This document shows, piece after piece, positions 44,389 through 55,101 of a stretch of 64,000 bases of DNA; the first letter of the stretch is position 1, and each line of letters opens with the position of its first letter. Origin of the DNA: Rhodoblastus sp963748385 (lineage in GTDB: Bacteria; Pseudomonadota; Alphaproteobacteria; Rhizobiales; Beijerinckiaceae); NCBI GenBank assembly GCA_963748385.1, contig CAVVIQ010000009.1:124001-188000 (forward strand), given 5' to 3'. Position numbers and translations under genes: made by a program. Below the pieces are notes generated by a model. The model saw only the letters and a list, made by a program, of their open reading frames with translations. It did no database searches and was not told where the DNA came from.

Positions 44389-45529
44389 ATGACCAGAACC
44401 GTGATCGCAGGCTATGCCCGCTCGCCCTTCACCCTCGCCAGGAAAGGCGAACTCGCGTCGGTGCGGCCCGACGACCTGGCCGCGCAGGTCGTCGCCGGCC
44501 TGGTGAAGAAAACCGGCGTCAAGCCGGAGGATCATCGAGGATCTGATCCTCGGTTGCGCCTTCCCCGAGGGCGAGCAGGGTTTCAACGTGGCGCGTCTGG
44601 TGAGCTTCCTCGCCGGCCTGCCCAAATCGCTTGGCGCCGCCACGGTCAACCGTTTCTGCGGCTCGTCCATGACCGCTGTCCACATGGCGGCCGGCGCGAT
44701 CGCCACCGGTTCGGGCGAGGTTTTCATCTGCGCCGGCGTCGAAAGCATGAGCCGCGTGCCGATGATGGGCTTCAACCCCATGCCCAATCCCGAACTCGCG
44801 AAAAAGATGCCCGCCGCCTATATGGGCATGGGCGACACGGCCGAGAATGTCGCCGCGCAATGGAAGATATCGCGCGAAAGAACAGGAAGAATTCGCCTTC
44901 CGTTCGCAGCAGAAGACGGCGGCCGCGCAAAAGGCCGGCAAGTTCGTTGACGAGATCATTCCCATCGTCGGCCGCAAGGGAACGGTTTCGGTGGATGGCT
45001 GCCCGCGCCCCGACACGACGCTCGAAGGCCTCGCCGGATTTGAAACCCGCCTTCAACGCCGAAGGCGTGGTGACGGCGGGAACCTCCTCGCCGCTGACCG
45101 ACGGCGCCTCCGCCGTGCTGGTGTGCAGCGAGGATTATGCGCGCAAGAACGGCCTGGAAATTCTTGCCGCGGTCAAGTCGATGGCGGTTTCCGGCTGCGA
45201 GCCGTCGATCATGGGCATCGGCCCGGTGGGCGCCAGCCTCAAGGCGCTGAAGCGCGCCGGGCTCGAGTCCAAGGACATCGATATTGTCGAGCTGAACGAA
45301 GCTTTCTCCAGCCAGTCGATCGCCTCGATGCGCGACCTCGGCTTGCCCGAGAGCAAGGTCAATCTCGACGGCGGCGCCATCGCGCTCGGCCATCCGCTCG
45401 GCGCGACCGGCGCCCGCATCGTCGGCAAGGCGGCCCAACTGCTGAAGCGCGAAAAGGGCAAATACGCGCTCGCCACCCAATGCATCGGCGGCGGCCAGGG
45501 CATCGCCACCATTCTGGAGGCGCGTGTGA
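44389..45529 (+). CDS. Acetyl-CoA acyltransferase (thiolase), four frameshifts
   Basis: A thiolase of about 378 residues written in several frames. Gains of one base lie near 44533, 44878, 45037 and 45522. Joined, it shows the nucleophile Cys in NRFCGSSMTAVH, the NEAF motif, GGAIALGHPLGATGAR and the final CIGGGQG. It cleaves 3-ketoacyl-CoA in fatty-acid breakdown. The last gain removes the true stop: after ILEA the sequence should read GTG TGA, and TGATG would overlap the ATG of the next gene. As written, thiolase and FadJ appear fused, which I consider false. GGAG precedes the ATG by 6 bases. Confidence 0.85.
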
Positions 45530-47853
45530 TGGCTGAGATCAAGAAAGTCGCCGTCATCGGCGCCGGCGTCATGGGCGCCGGCATCGCCGCCCAGGTCGCC
45601 AATTCGGGCGCGCCGGTGGTGCTGCTCGACATCGTGCCGCCGGACGCTTCGAACCGCAACGCCATCGCCGAAGGCGCGGTGGCGAAAATGCTGAAGACCG
45701 AGCCCGCGCCCTTCATGAGCAAGGCGGCGGCGAAACTGGTCACCACCGGCAACATCGAGGACAATCTCGACCTGTTGGCCGACTGCGACTGGATCGTCGA
45801 GGCGGTGATCGAACGCCTCGACATCAAGCAGGCGCTCTATGCGAAAATCGAGACCCATCGCAAGAAGGGCAGCGTGGTCTCCTCCAACACCTCGACCATC
45901 CCGCTGGCGAAACTCACCGAGGGCCTGCCCGAAAGTTTCGCGCGCGATTTCGTCATCACCCATTTCTTCAACCCGCCGCGCTACATGCGCCTGCTGGAGC
46001 TGGTGACGAGCGAAAAGAACGATCCGGCGACAGTCAAGACACTGACAGAGTTCTGCGATTATCGCCTCGGCAAGGGCGTCGTGCCCTGCAAGGACCGCCC
46101 CGGCTTCATCGCCAACCGCCTCGGCGTCTATTGGCTGCAGACGGCGGTGGTCACGGCTTTCGACACGGGCCTCGACGTCGAGGACGCCGACGCCATCATC
46201 GGCAAGCCGTTCGGCATTCCCAAGACCGGCGTGTTCGGCCTGCTCGACCTGATCGGCCTCGACCTGATGCCGCATATCAACGCCAGCATGGCGGCTTCCC
46301 TGCCGCCGGAAGACCCGTTCCACGCCATGAACCAGCCGGCGCCCTTGATCGAACGCATGATCAAGGACGGCTTCACCGGCCGCAAGGGCAAGGGCGGCTT
46401 CTATCGCGTCAATCGCGAGATGAACAAGCGCCAGGGAGGCGATCGACCTCAACAGCGGCGACTATCGCGTCCAGAAAAAGGCCAACGTCGAGGCGGTCAA
46501 GGAAGCCGGCAGGAACCTGAAAAAGCTGTTCGAACATGACAGCGTCTTTGGCCGTTACGCCTGGACCGTGATGAGCGAAACGCTCGCATACGCCGCGCTG
46601 CTGGTCGGCGACGCCGCCGACGACATCGACTCGATCGATGAGGCGATGCGGCTCGGCTACGCCTGGAAGAGCGGGCCGTTCGAACTCCTCGACAAGATCG
46701 GCGTCGACTGGTTCGTCGCCCGTCTGGAAAAGGAAGGCCGCACTGTCCCGCCGATCCTGCGGGCGGCGCAGGGCAGGAGTTTCTACCGCGTCGAGGACGG
46801 CAAGCGCCAGGCCTTGACCCTCGCCGGCGACTACCAGACCCTGCATCGCCCCGAGGGCGTGCTGCTGCTCGCCGACATCAAGCTGACCTCCAAGCCGGTG
46901 CTGAAGAATGGCTCGGCCTCGGTCTGGGACATCGGCGACGGCGTGCTCTGCTTCGAATTCACCAGCATGATGAATTCGCTCGACGCCGATATCGTCATGC
47001 TGCTGAACCAGACTGATCGAACTGGTGAAGAAGCAATACAAGGCGCTGGTCGTCTACAACGAGGGCTCGAACTTCTCGGTCGGCGCCAATCTCGGCCTGG
47101 CGCTTTTCGCCGCCAATATCGCCGGCTGGAACGAAATCCAGGGCCTCGTCGGCCTTGGCCAGCATGCCTACAAGGCTCTGAAATACGCGCCCTTCCCCGT
47201 CGTGGCGGCGCCCGCCGGCATGGCGCTCGGCGGCGGATGCGAAATCCTGCTCCATTCCGACGCCATCCAGGCCCATGCCGAGACCTATGCCGGCCTGGTC
47301 GAGGTCGGCGTCGGTCTGATCCCCGGCTGGGGCGGCTGCAAGGAAATGCTGGCGCGCTGGCAGAGCCTTGGCAAGATCCCGAAAGGCCCGATGCCCGCGG
47401 TCGGCCAAGGTCTTCGAATATATCAGCACGGCGCGGGTCGCCAAATCGGCCGCCGAGGCCCAGGAAATGCTGATCCTGCGCCCCGGCGACGCGATCACCA
47501 TGAACCGCAGCCGTCTGCTGGCCGACGCCAAGGCCAAGGCGCTGAAGCTCGCCGAAAACTACAAGCCGCCGGAGCCGCCGACTTTCGTGCTCCCCGGCCC
47601 CTCCGGCAAGGTCGCGCTCGACATGGCGGTCGATTCCTTCGTCAACATCGGCAAGGCGACCAGGCACGACAAGGTCGTCTCGGGCGTTCTCGCGGAAATC
47701 CTCACCGGCGACGGGACGGACCCGACCGAGACGCTCACCGAAGACCGCATGCTCGAACTGGAGCGCGTCGGCTTCATGAAGCTCGTGCGCAACCCCGACA
47801 CCCTGGCCCGGATCGAGCACATGCTCGAAACCGGCAAGCCACTCCGCAACTGA
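45529..47853 (+). CDS. fadJ: 3-hydroxyacyl-CoA dehydrogenase/enoyl-CoA hydratase, three frameshifts
   Basis: A bifunctional beta-oxidation enzyme of about 773 residues. The order is dehydrogenase first: NAD-binding VIGAGVMGAGIAAQVA near residue 8, then the 3HCDH C-terminal domains. The crotonase domain follows, with YKALVVYNEGSNFSVGANL and AAPAGMALGGGCEILLHSD. This inverted order is typical of alphaproteobacterial FadJ-like proteins. Single-base gains near 46435, 47012 and 47403 break the frame; the joined text is continuous. It works with the thiolase upstream and the acyl-CoA dehydrogenase downstream. Confidence 0.87.
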
Positions 47854-47878
47854 ACCGCCGCACAGAGGAGAATGCTCC

Positions 47879-49659
47879 ATGCCCGCCTATAAGGCTCCCC
47901 TGCGCGACATGCGCTACGTGCTCTTCGAGCTCCTCGGCGGCGACGACATCACGTCGCTGCCGGGCTTCGAGGATTTTTCCCGCGACACCCTCGACGCCGT
48001 GCTCGAGGAAGCCGCCAAGATCTGCGAGCAAGTGCTCCAGCCGCTCAACCGCTCCGGCGACGAGGAAGGCTGTCATTTCGAGAACGGCGTGGTCCGCACG
48101 CCGAAAGGCTTCAAGGAAGCCTATGACACATTCCGCGACGGCGGCTGGACCTCGATCGCCTGCGATCCCGACTACGGCGGCCAGGGCCTGCCGGCGGCGG
48201 TCAACACTTTGGTCGAGGAGATGATCTGCGCCTCGAACCTGTCGTTCGGCATGTATCCGGGCCTGTCGCATGGCGCCTATGTCTCGATTCACGGCTATGG
48301 CTCGGACGCGCTGAAGCAGACCTACCTGCCGAAACTGGTGGAGGGAGTCTGGTCCGGCACCATGTGCCTGACCGAGCCCCATTGCGGCACCGACCTCGGC
48401 CTGTTGCGCACCCGCGCGGTTCCCAATGGCGACGGCTCCTGCAACATCACCGGCACGAAAATCTTCATCTCGGCCGGCGAGCATGACCTGACGGAAAACA
48501 TCATCCATCTGGTGCTGGCCAGACTGCCCGACGCGCCCAAGGGGGTGAAGGGCATCAGCCTGTTCCTCGTGCCGAAATTCCTCGTCAATCCGGACGGAAC
48601 CCTTGGCCCGCGCAATGGCGTCGCCTGCGGCTCGCTCGAACACAAGATGGGGATAAGAGCTTCCGCCACCTGCGTCATGAACTTCGACGGCGCCCAGGGC
48701 TGGCTGATCGGCGCGCCCCACAAGGGCATGCAGGCGATGTTCGCGATGATGAACACCGAGCGCCTCGCCGTCGGCGTCCAGGGCCTCGGCCTCGCCGAGG
48801 TCCTCCTATCAGGGCGCCGACGACCTACGCCCGCGAACGCCTGCAGGGCCGGTCGCTGTCAGGGCCGAAATATCCCGACAAGCCGGCCGATCCGCTGCTC
48901 GTGCATCCCGACATCCGGCGCATGCTGCTCACCCAGCGCGCCTATGTCGAGGGCTCGCGGGCGCTGGCGGTCTGGGCGGCGAAAAGCCTCGATATCGCCA
49001 AGCGCCATCCCGATCCGGCCGAGCGCGCCAGGGCGGAGGATTTCATCGCTGTCATCACCCCGGTGATCAAGGCGCTGCTGACCGACCTCGGCTTCGAGGC
49101 GACCAATCTCGGCGTGCAGGTTTTCGGCGGCCACGGCTATATCCGCGAGAACGGCATGGAGCAGTTCGTCCGCGACTGCCGTATCGCCCAGATCTACGAG
49201 GGCGCCAACGGCATCCAGGCGCTCGATCTGGTCGGCCGCAAGATGCCGGCCCATGCGGGGCGGTACCTGCGCTCTGTCTTCCATCCGATCTCGGAGCATA
49301 TCGCCGCCAAAAAGGCCGACCCGGCGCTTGGCGAATTCATCACTCCGCTGGAAAAAGCCTTCATCCGCCTGCAGCAGGCGACGACTTTCGTCGCCCAGAA
49401 GGGCATGGCCCGGCCCGACGAGGCCGGCGCGGCGGCGAGCGATTATCTCCGCCTCTTCGGCCTGACCGTGATGGCTTATCTGTGGGCGAAAATGGCCGAG
49501 GATTGCCTGCCCAAGGCCGAACAGGACGGTTTCTACCGCGCCAAGGTCGGCACGGCGCGCTTCTTCATGGAGCGCCTGCTGCCCCAGACCGGCGCCCTGC
49601 TCCAGGCGATCACCTCTGGATCCAGAACCATGATGGCCTTCGAGGACGCGGCGTTCTGA
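47879..49659 (+). CDS. Acyl-CoA dehydrogenase with C-terminal extension, two frameshifts
   Basis: A flavoprotein of about 592 residues of the long acyl-CoA dehydrogenase type. Motifs are MCLTEPHCGTDLGLLRT and ITGTKIFISAGEHDLTENI for FAD and substrate, then AIL-like DCRIAQIYEGANGIQALDLVGRK, and a C-terminal acyl-CoA dehydrogenase extension. The catalytic base lies in the IYEGAN segment. Gains near 48802 and 48825, only about 23 bases apart, briefly shift the frame around GLGLAEVSYQGADDYARERLQG in reconstruction. Last gene of the operon; it introduces the trans double bond. Confidence 0.88.
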
Positions 49660-49703
49660 ACGACAGGCGCCCGCCGGTTTTCCATAGCGGCGGGCGCCTT
49701 GCT

Positions 49704-51001
49704 CTACGGATAAAGCCCGCGCTCCTTGTGGGCGCTCAGCACGCGTTCGCAGGCGACGATGAAGGCCGCCGTGCGCAGCGAGACCTTGCGGCGCTCGGCT
49801 TTTTCCCAGATGTGGCGCAAGGCGCCGCGCAGGATTTTGGCGAGGCGGTCGTTGATTTCGTCCTCGTTCCAGAAATAGCTGGCGAAATCCTGCACCCATT
49901 CGAAATAGCTCACCGTCACGCCGCCGGCGTTGCAGATCACGTCGGGAACGACGGTGATTCCGCGCTCGGCCAGAATGTCGTCCGCTTCGGGCAGGGTCGG
50001 GCCATTGGCCCCTTCGAGCACCAGCCGCGCCGCGATCCGTTCGGCGCGCGCCGCCGTCAACTGGCCTTCGAGCGCCGCCGGGATCAGAACGTCGCAGGCG
50101 ATGTCCCAGAAGGCCTCGCGGTCGATGGTCTCCGCGCCGGCAAAACCCGCGACCCGGCCCCGCCGCGGACATAGGCGACAAGATCGGCGACCGCCAGGCC
50201 GGCGGGATTGGCGACGGCGCCACGCGAATCCTGGACCGCGACGATTTTCGCGCCGGCTTCCGCGAAAAGCGCGGCGGCGGAAGCGCCGACATTGCCGAAG
50301 CCCTGAATGGCGACTTGCACGCCCTCCAGCGTCATGTCGAGACGCCGCAGCGCGTCGCGGCCGATCACGAAGACGCCGCGCCCGGTCGCCGACGCGCGAC
50401 CGAGCGAGCCGCCGAGATTAACCGGCTTGCCGGTGACGACGCCGGTGCTGGCGAGCCCGGTGTTCATGGCGTAAGTGTCCATCATCCAGGCCATGATCTG
50501 GGCGTCGGTATTGACATCCGGCGCCGGAATGTCCTGCTGCGGCCCGATGATCGGGCCGATCTCGCTGGTGTAGCGCCGGGTGACCCGCTCGATTTCCTTT
50601 TTCGACAGTTTTTTCGGGTCGAGCCGCACGCCGCCCTTGGCGCCGCCGAAGGGCAGATTGACCGCCGCGTTCTTGATCGTCATCCAGCCGGCCAGCGCCA
50701 TGACTTCTTCCAGCGTGACGCCGGGGTGAAAGCGCACCCCGCCCTTGCCCGGCCCGCGCGACAGGCTGTGCTGGACCCGGAAGCCCTCGAAATGGCCGAT
50801 CGAGCCGTCGTCCATCTCGATCGGCACATCGACGATCAAAGTCCGTTTCGGGCGGCGCAATGTTTCCGCCAGATCCGCCAGTTCGCCGAGATGCGGCGTC
50901 ACGCGTTCGATCTGCTCCAGAAAGGTTCCCCACGGGCCGGCCGAATCGGGCCGGACATAGGAAAGGCCGACATGAAAGGCCGACGCGCGATTCTCGGTCA
51001 A
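49704..51001 (-). CDS. gdhA: Glu/Leu/Phe/Val dehydrogenase, one frameshift
   Basis: A hexameric-type glutamate dehydrogenase of about 432 residues. The catalytic lysine region reads GPGKGGVRFHPGV and PFGGAKGGVRLDPKKLS, the Rossmann motif VAIQGFGNVGASAA, and the end GGVTVSYFEWVQDFASYFW. It links 2-oxoglutarate and glutamate. One base is lost near 50158, in a C/G run, between YVRGG and RVAGFAGAETIDREAFW. This is the only loss among the window's frameshifts. The start is a TTG at 51001 with GGGGAAG upstream; a longer frame runs to 51052. It converges with the acyl-CoA dehydrogenase gene. Confidence 0.88.
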
Positions 51002-51115
51002 ATCCGCTTCCCCCCTTGGACGGCTCCCGCGCCGCAAGCATGACCAAAACAATTCCCGGGTCGAGCCCCGGGAATATTCACGACCGGCGCGGATCGCGGC
51101 GCGGACGGCGCTTGC

Positions 51116-51496
51116 TCACGCCGCCCTTGGCGGTTCGCCGAGCGCCGCCAGCTCCCCGACTTCCTCGTCGGTGAAGACGCGGCTGCGGGTGATGAAGCGG
51201 ATGCCCTCCGGCGCGTCGACGGTGAAGCCGGCGCCACGTCCCGGGACGGCGTCGATGATCAGCTGGGTGTGGCGCCAATATTCGAATTGCGCCGCGCCGA
51301 TATAGAATTTGCAGCCGCCGATCTCGCCCAGAAAAACGTCCTGGGCGCCGACGCGGAATTCGTTCTCCGGAAAGCACATCGGCGCGGAGCCGTCGCAACA
51401 GCCTCCCGACTGGTGGAACATCAGCGGGCCGTGCTTTGCCTTCAGGCGCGCGATCCAGAGCAAGGCTTCCGAGGTTGCATCGACACGAGGGGGCAT
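51116..51496 (-). CDS. DUF779 protein linked to aldehyde dehydrogenase
   Basis: A 126-residue protein of the DUF779 family, recognised by LMFHQSGGCCDGSAPMCFP and GEIGGCKFYIGAAQFEYWRHTQLIIDAV. The Cys-Cys pair plus CF motif may bind metal. The start at 51496 is chosen because GGAGG stands 5 bases before it; the ATG at 51526 is less likely. It lies about 150 bases after the aldehyde dehydrogenase gene on the same strand, a very common pairing for DUF779, and is thought to help that enzyme in an unknown manner. Confidence 0.85.
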   Translation of the reverse strand: MPPRVDATSEALLWIARLKAKHGPLMFHQSGGCCDGSAPMCFPENEFRVGAQDVFLGEIGGCKFYIGAAQFEYWRHTQLIIDAVPGRGAGFTVDAPEGIRFITRSRVFTDEEVGELAALGEPPRAA

Positions 51497-51649
51497 GAAT
51501 TCCTCCGTTTGCTTGTCCTGCTTCATATAGGCGCGGTCGACGCCAAAAAAAACGCGCGGCCCCGTCGCCGGCGCCGCGCTTTTTCCATGGCTTCGCGCCT
51601 GGCGCGAAACCGGCCCGCAACTGAAGGCCGCGGGCCGGCGAGACGCTGC

Positions 51650-53170
51650 TCAGAAGAAGCCGAGCGCCTTGGTCGAATAGCTGACCAGCATGTTCTTGGT
51701 CTGCTGATAATGGTCGAGCATCATCTTGTGGGTCTCGCGGCCGATGCCGGACTGCTTGTATCCGCCGAAGGCCGCATGGGCCGGATAGGCGTGATAGCAA
51801 TTGGTCCACACCCGGCCGGCCTGGATATGGCGGCCGAAGCGATAGGCGCGATTGCCGTTACGGGTCCACACGCCGGCGCCGAGGCCGTAGAGGGTGTCGT
51901 TGGCGATCGAGAGCGCTTCCTCCTCGGAGTTGAACTTGGTGACCGAAAGCACCGGCCCGAAAATCTCCTCCTGGAAGATGCGCATCTTGTTGTGACCCTC
52001 GAACACGGTCGGCTGGATGTAATAGCCGTGCTCGAGTTCGCCGCCCAGATGGGCGGCCCCGCCGCCGGTTAGCACCTTGGCGCCTTCCTTCTTGCCGATG
52101 TCGATATAGGACAGGATTTTCTCGAACTGGTCGTTCGAGGCCTGCGCTCCGAGCATCGTGCTCATGTCGAGCGGGTGGCCCTGCTTGACTTTCTGCACGC
52201 GGGCGACCGCCTTTTCCATGAACTTGTCATAGATGCGGGCGTCGACCAGAGCGCGGCTGGGGCAGGTGCAGACCTCGCCCTGGTTCAGGGCGAACATGGT
52301 GAAGCCTTCCATCACCTTGTCGAAATAATCGTCGTCCTCGTCCATCACGTCGGCGAAGAAGATGTTCGGCGACTTGCCGCCCAGCTCCAGCGTGACGGGG
52401 ATGAGGTTTTCCGACGCATATTGCATGATCAGGCGTCCCGTCGTGGTCTCGCCGGTGAAGGCGACCTTGGCGACGCGCTTGTTCTGGGCGAGTGGCTTGC
52501 CCGCTTCGAGGCCGAAGCCGTTGACGACGTTCAACACGCCGGGCGGCAGCAGGTCGGCGATCATCTCGGCCAGGACCATGATCGAGGCCGGGGTCTGCTC
52601 CGCGGGCTTGAGCACCACGCAATTGCCGGCGGCGAGCGCCGGAGCCAGTTTCCATGTCGCCATCAGCAGCGGAAAGTTCCAGGGAATGATCTGGCCGACG
52701 ACGCCGAGCGGCTCATGGAAATGATAGGCGACGGTGTCATGGTCGATTTCGCCGATGGAGCCTTCCTGGGCGCGCAGCGCGCCGGCGAAATAGCGCCAAT
52801 GGTCGATCGCCAGCGGCAGATCGGCATAGGTGGTTTCGCGGATCGGCTTGCCGTTGTCGAGCGTCTCGACCAGAGCGAGGTCGGCGAGGCGCGCCTCCAT
52901 GCGGTCGGCGATCTTGAGCAGGATGTTGGAGCGATCGGTCGGCGAGGTCTGGCCCCACTTCTCGCGAGCGGCATGGGCGGCGTCGAGCGCAAGCTCGATG
53001 TCCTCGGAGGTCGAACGGGCGCACTGGCAAAGAACATTGCCGGTGACCGGGCTGACATTGTCGAAATACTGGCCGCGAACCGGGGCGACCCACTTGCCGC
53101 CGATGAAATTGTCGAATTTCGACTTGATCAGATTCTTGCCGGTGAGATTTGCTATAGCTTCCTGATACAT
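51650..53170 (-). CDS. NAD-dependent aldehyde dehydrogenase, acetaldehyde type
   Basis: A 506-residue aldehyde dehydrogenase. Catalytic Glu262 lies in VTLELGGKSPNIFF and nucleophile Cys301 in NQGEVCTCPSR, and the coenzyme motif FTGETTTGR is intact. The EVCTCPSR form and the C-terminal HKMMLDHYQQTKNMLVSYS are typical of the ExaC/AdhB acetaldehyde dehydrogenases that act in ethanol or other short-aldehyde oxidation. GGAGGAAG precedes the ATG. It forms a pair with the DUF779 gene. In a one-carbon organism it may also handle toxic aldehydes, which is speculation. Confidence 0.92.
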   Translation of the reverse strand: MYQEAIANLTGKNLIKSKFDNFIGGKWVAPVRGQYFDNVSPVTGNVLCQCARSTSEDIELALDAAHAAREKWGQTSPTDRSNILLKIADRMEARLADLALVETLDNGKPIRETTYADLPLAIDHWRYFAGALRAQEGSIGEIDHDTVAYHFHEPLGVVGQIIPWNFPLLMATWKLAPALAAGNCVVLKPAEQTPASIMVLAEMIADLLPPGVLNVVNGFGLEAGKPLAQNKRVAKVAFTGETTTGRLIMQYASENLIPVTLELGGKSPNIFFADVMDEDDDYFDKVMEGFTMFALNQGEVCTCPSRALVDARIYDKFMEKAVARVQKVKQGHPLDMSTMLGAQASNDQFEKILSYIDIGKKEGAKVLTGGGAAHLGGELEHGYYIQPTVFEGHNKMRIFQEEIFGPVLSVTKFNSEEEALSIANDTLYGLGAGVWTRNGNRAYRFGRHIQAGRVWTNCYHAYPAHAAFGGYKQSGIGRETHKMMLDHYQQTKNMLVSYSTKALGFF

Positions 53171-53703
53171 AACACTTCCTCCATGATTTCGCGCCTTGTG
53201 GCGCTTGTCGCAAACGCTTCGGGGCGCCCGGCCTCCCGCTTTGGACGCGGGCGGCCGTGCGGCGAAACGTTCAGCTTTTCGTCGGATTTCCTCGCGACCG
53301 TTTTGTCGCCGCGCGCAAGGCGATCACGTCGCATCGGGCGTGGATCAGCCCAAGCGAGGACGCCGCCGCGCGGAGAGATTGGGAACTCTGCATGACCTCC
53401 CCAGGACACGCCCGAAGCGGCCGGTCCGCCGCTTTGGAGGCCGGCATATTAGGACGCCGCATGCAAATTGATACTGCTCTTTAGTAGGATTGACCCTGAG
53501 CGTGACCGAAAAGAAGCGCGCCAATTCTTGCATCGCAACTAAATTTGCTGCGCTGCAGTAATATTAAGCGGAATTCAAGGGCGCTCCTGCTTTGCGCTTG
53601 GCGGAGGCGACACGATCCGAACCGCGTGGCGCAGCGCGCGTCTTCCCGGAGCGCCAGCCGCCCCGGTCGGCGCCCTGCCCCGGGCGGATCGCCATAGGAC
53701 GTC
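53171..53703. other. Upstream region of the aldehyde dehydrogenase gene
   Basis: A 533-base stretch without a supported gene; the short ORFs in it are Arg/Pro-rich and lack features. The part at 53460-53580 is AT-richer and is the best place for the leftward promoter of the aldehyde dehydrogenase pair. I looked for a sigma-54 type GG-GC element and found none convincing. Confidence 0.4.
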
Positions 53704-54501
53704 TCAGATCGCGGGAAGCCCAGCCCGACGCAAAAGGTCGTCGAACTGGGCCCTGGTCTTGACGGGATGGGCGAACAGCGAGTTGCCGAGCGATACGGAT
53801 TGCGGCGCATGGGCGCCGAACTGGGCGTGGCAGGTGATCCTCGGCTGGGTCTCCGCGAAATCCAGCGTCGTCAGCCCGTCCAGCGCCGCGATCGTCGGCC
53901 AGAGCGCCTCCTGATGGCCCCGCCAGCCCTGAGCGAGACGCGTCTCGGCCGCTTGCGCGAAACGTTTCGAGAAACTCACCAGCGGCAGGAAGGCGCTGGT
54001 GGCGACCGTTTGCAGGTCGACGTCCGACCCCGCGGGCGCCGCGAGGCTGTCCCACCACATCCACCCGTCCTTGTAATCCCGGGCGAAAAAGCTGGCGCCC
54101 AGATCGGCGGTGACGGCCTGCGCGATCAGGAATTCCATCGCCGCACGCGGATCTCCCAGAAAAACCACGTCATATTCGATCGCTATGTAAAAGTCATAAC
54201 CCGGCAGCTTTCGCGCCGCAGCGAGCATTTTCAGGTCGCGGTTTCCAGGAATGACCCTGTAGGTTTTGCCTTTGCTGTGCCTGACGCCGCCAAATATTTC
54301 TGGATCCGTCAGGCTGACGGCGCCTTTGACGACGGACGCGATCGAGAAAGGGCCGCTCTGGTGGTGGACGGGCGCGAAATCGCCAAGGCCCGCGGCCGCC
54401 CGCCGAAATCGATCGAGGTTGAACATCTCGAACGCGCCGTGGCCGTGAAAATCATAGATCAGACAGATTTTTGCGCCGCGCATTTCGCCTTGGCCCGACA
54501 T
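53704..54501 (-). CDS. Unknown protein, possible glycosyltransferase-like
   Basis: A 265-residue soluble protein. It begins with a beta strand and basic turn (GAKICLIYDFHGHGAFEMF) and has a central YDFYIAIEYDVVFLGDPRAAMEFL. The acidic EYD-V-FLGD segment recalls the nucleotide-sugar (DxD-like) site of GT-A glycosyltransferases. A later WMWWDSL and a C-terminal LDFAETQPRITCHAQFGAH are distinctive. I do not recognise a family. The in-frame extension to 54903 is basic, low-complexity and unsupported; a start at 54483 is also possible. It is monocistronic. Confidence 0.55.
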   Translation of the reverse strand: MSGQGEMRGAKICLIYDFHGHGAFEMFNLDRFRRAAAGLGDFAPVHHQSGPFSIASVVKGAVSLTDPEIFGGVRHSKGKTYRVIPGNRDLKMLAAARKLPGYDFYIAIEYDVVFLGDPRAAMEFLIAQAVTADLGASFFARDYKDGWMWWDSLAAPAGSDVDLQTVATSAFLPLVSFSKRFAQAAETRLAQGWRGHQEALWPTIAALDGLTTLDFAETQPRITCHAQFGAHAPQSVSLGNSLFAHPVKTRAQFDDLLRRAGLPAI

Positions 54502-55101
54502 TCGCCGGATTCCGGCTCTGACGACGCCCAGATTGGCAGATTCCGGCGATTTTGGCGAGCGAGGCTCGATCTTCTTTTTGCCGAACGCTTCACGCCTGCC
54601 GCCAACCGCCCGGCCGCAAGCCGCCACTGTTCTAGCGCATGTGGCTTTCGCTGAAGAAATACATGGCCTCGGTCTTTTTCGCGTGAAGCGATCCTTCCCC
54701 TTCGCGCGCCGGCGCCTGGCGCGCTTGCGCGTCGCGGGCGTAAACCGGGGTGATTTCCCGAATATATCGCTCGAATTTACCGGCGGCCGCGGCCGGACCG
54801 TTCGACCCGCAAGCCGCATGAACGCGGTGGCGGACGGAATGTCTGGAGCCCATTGCGCTTCCCTCGATGTCGTCAGGCGCGGCGACGCCACATTGTCACG
54901 CATTCAGCGTGAAGGACGCCTTTTTTTCCACGTCGGCCCGAACGCGCCTCTGCATTTCCATGAAAAGCTTGAAGACACCGTAAAGCGGGTGTTTTGCATT
55001 CTCATTACATCCGCAAAAAATCATCCTCCATCGCCGGATCGCGGACAGCGCCTTGCGCCCCGCCCCGCAAAAATCTAAAGCTCGCCGGCAGCGAGGATGA
55101 G
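54502..55101. other. 600-base region without a supported gene
   Basis: Long ORFs on both strands overlap here, but their products are Arg/Pro-rich and unlike real proteins, and neither has a ribosome-binding site. A CTAGCGCATG near 54632 is like one end of the palindromic element at 5536. The promoter of tyrS must lie in the last 200 bases, which are AT-richer (54960-55030). Confidence 0.4.

Noticed and set aside
44311..46539. Single large thiolase-FadJ fusion protein
   Set aside because: The frame breaks conserved thiolase motifs, and removing one base restores a stop followed by an overlapping ATG.
44389..49659. Genuine pseudogene block of fatty-acid oxidation genes
   Set aside because: No premature substitutions, deletions or mobile elements accompany the shifts, motifs are all intact, and glnE and dprA show the same kind of lesion; a sequence error is simpler, although not proven.
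54533..55078. 181-codon forward ORF upstream of tyrS
   Set aside because: Product is Arg/Pro-rich, lacks a ribosome-binding site, overlaps the opposite-strand frame extension, and has no recognisable domain.
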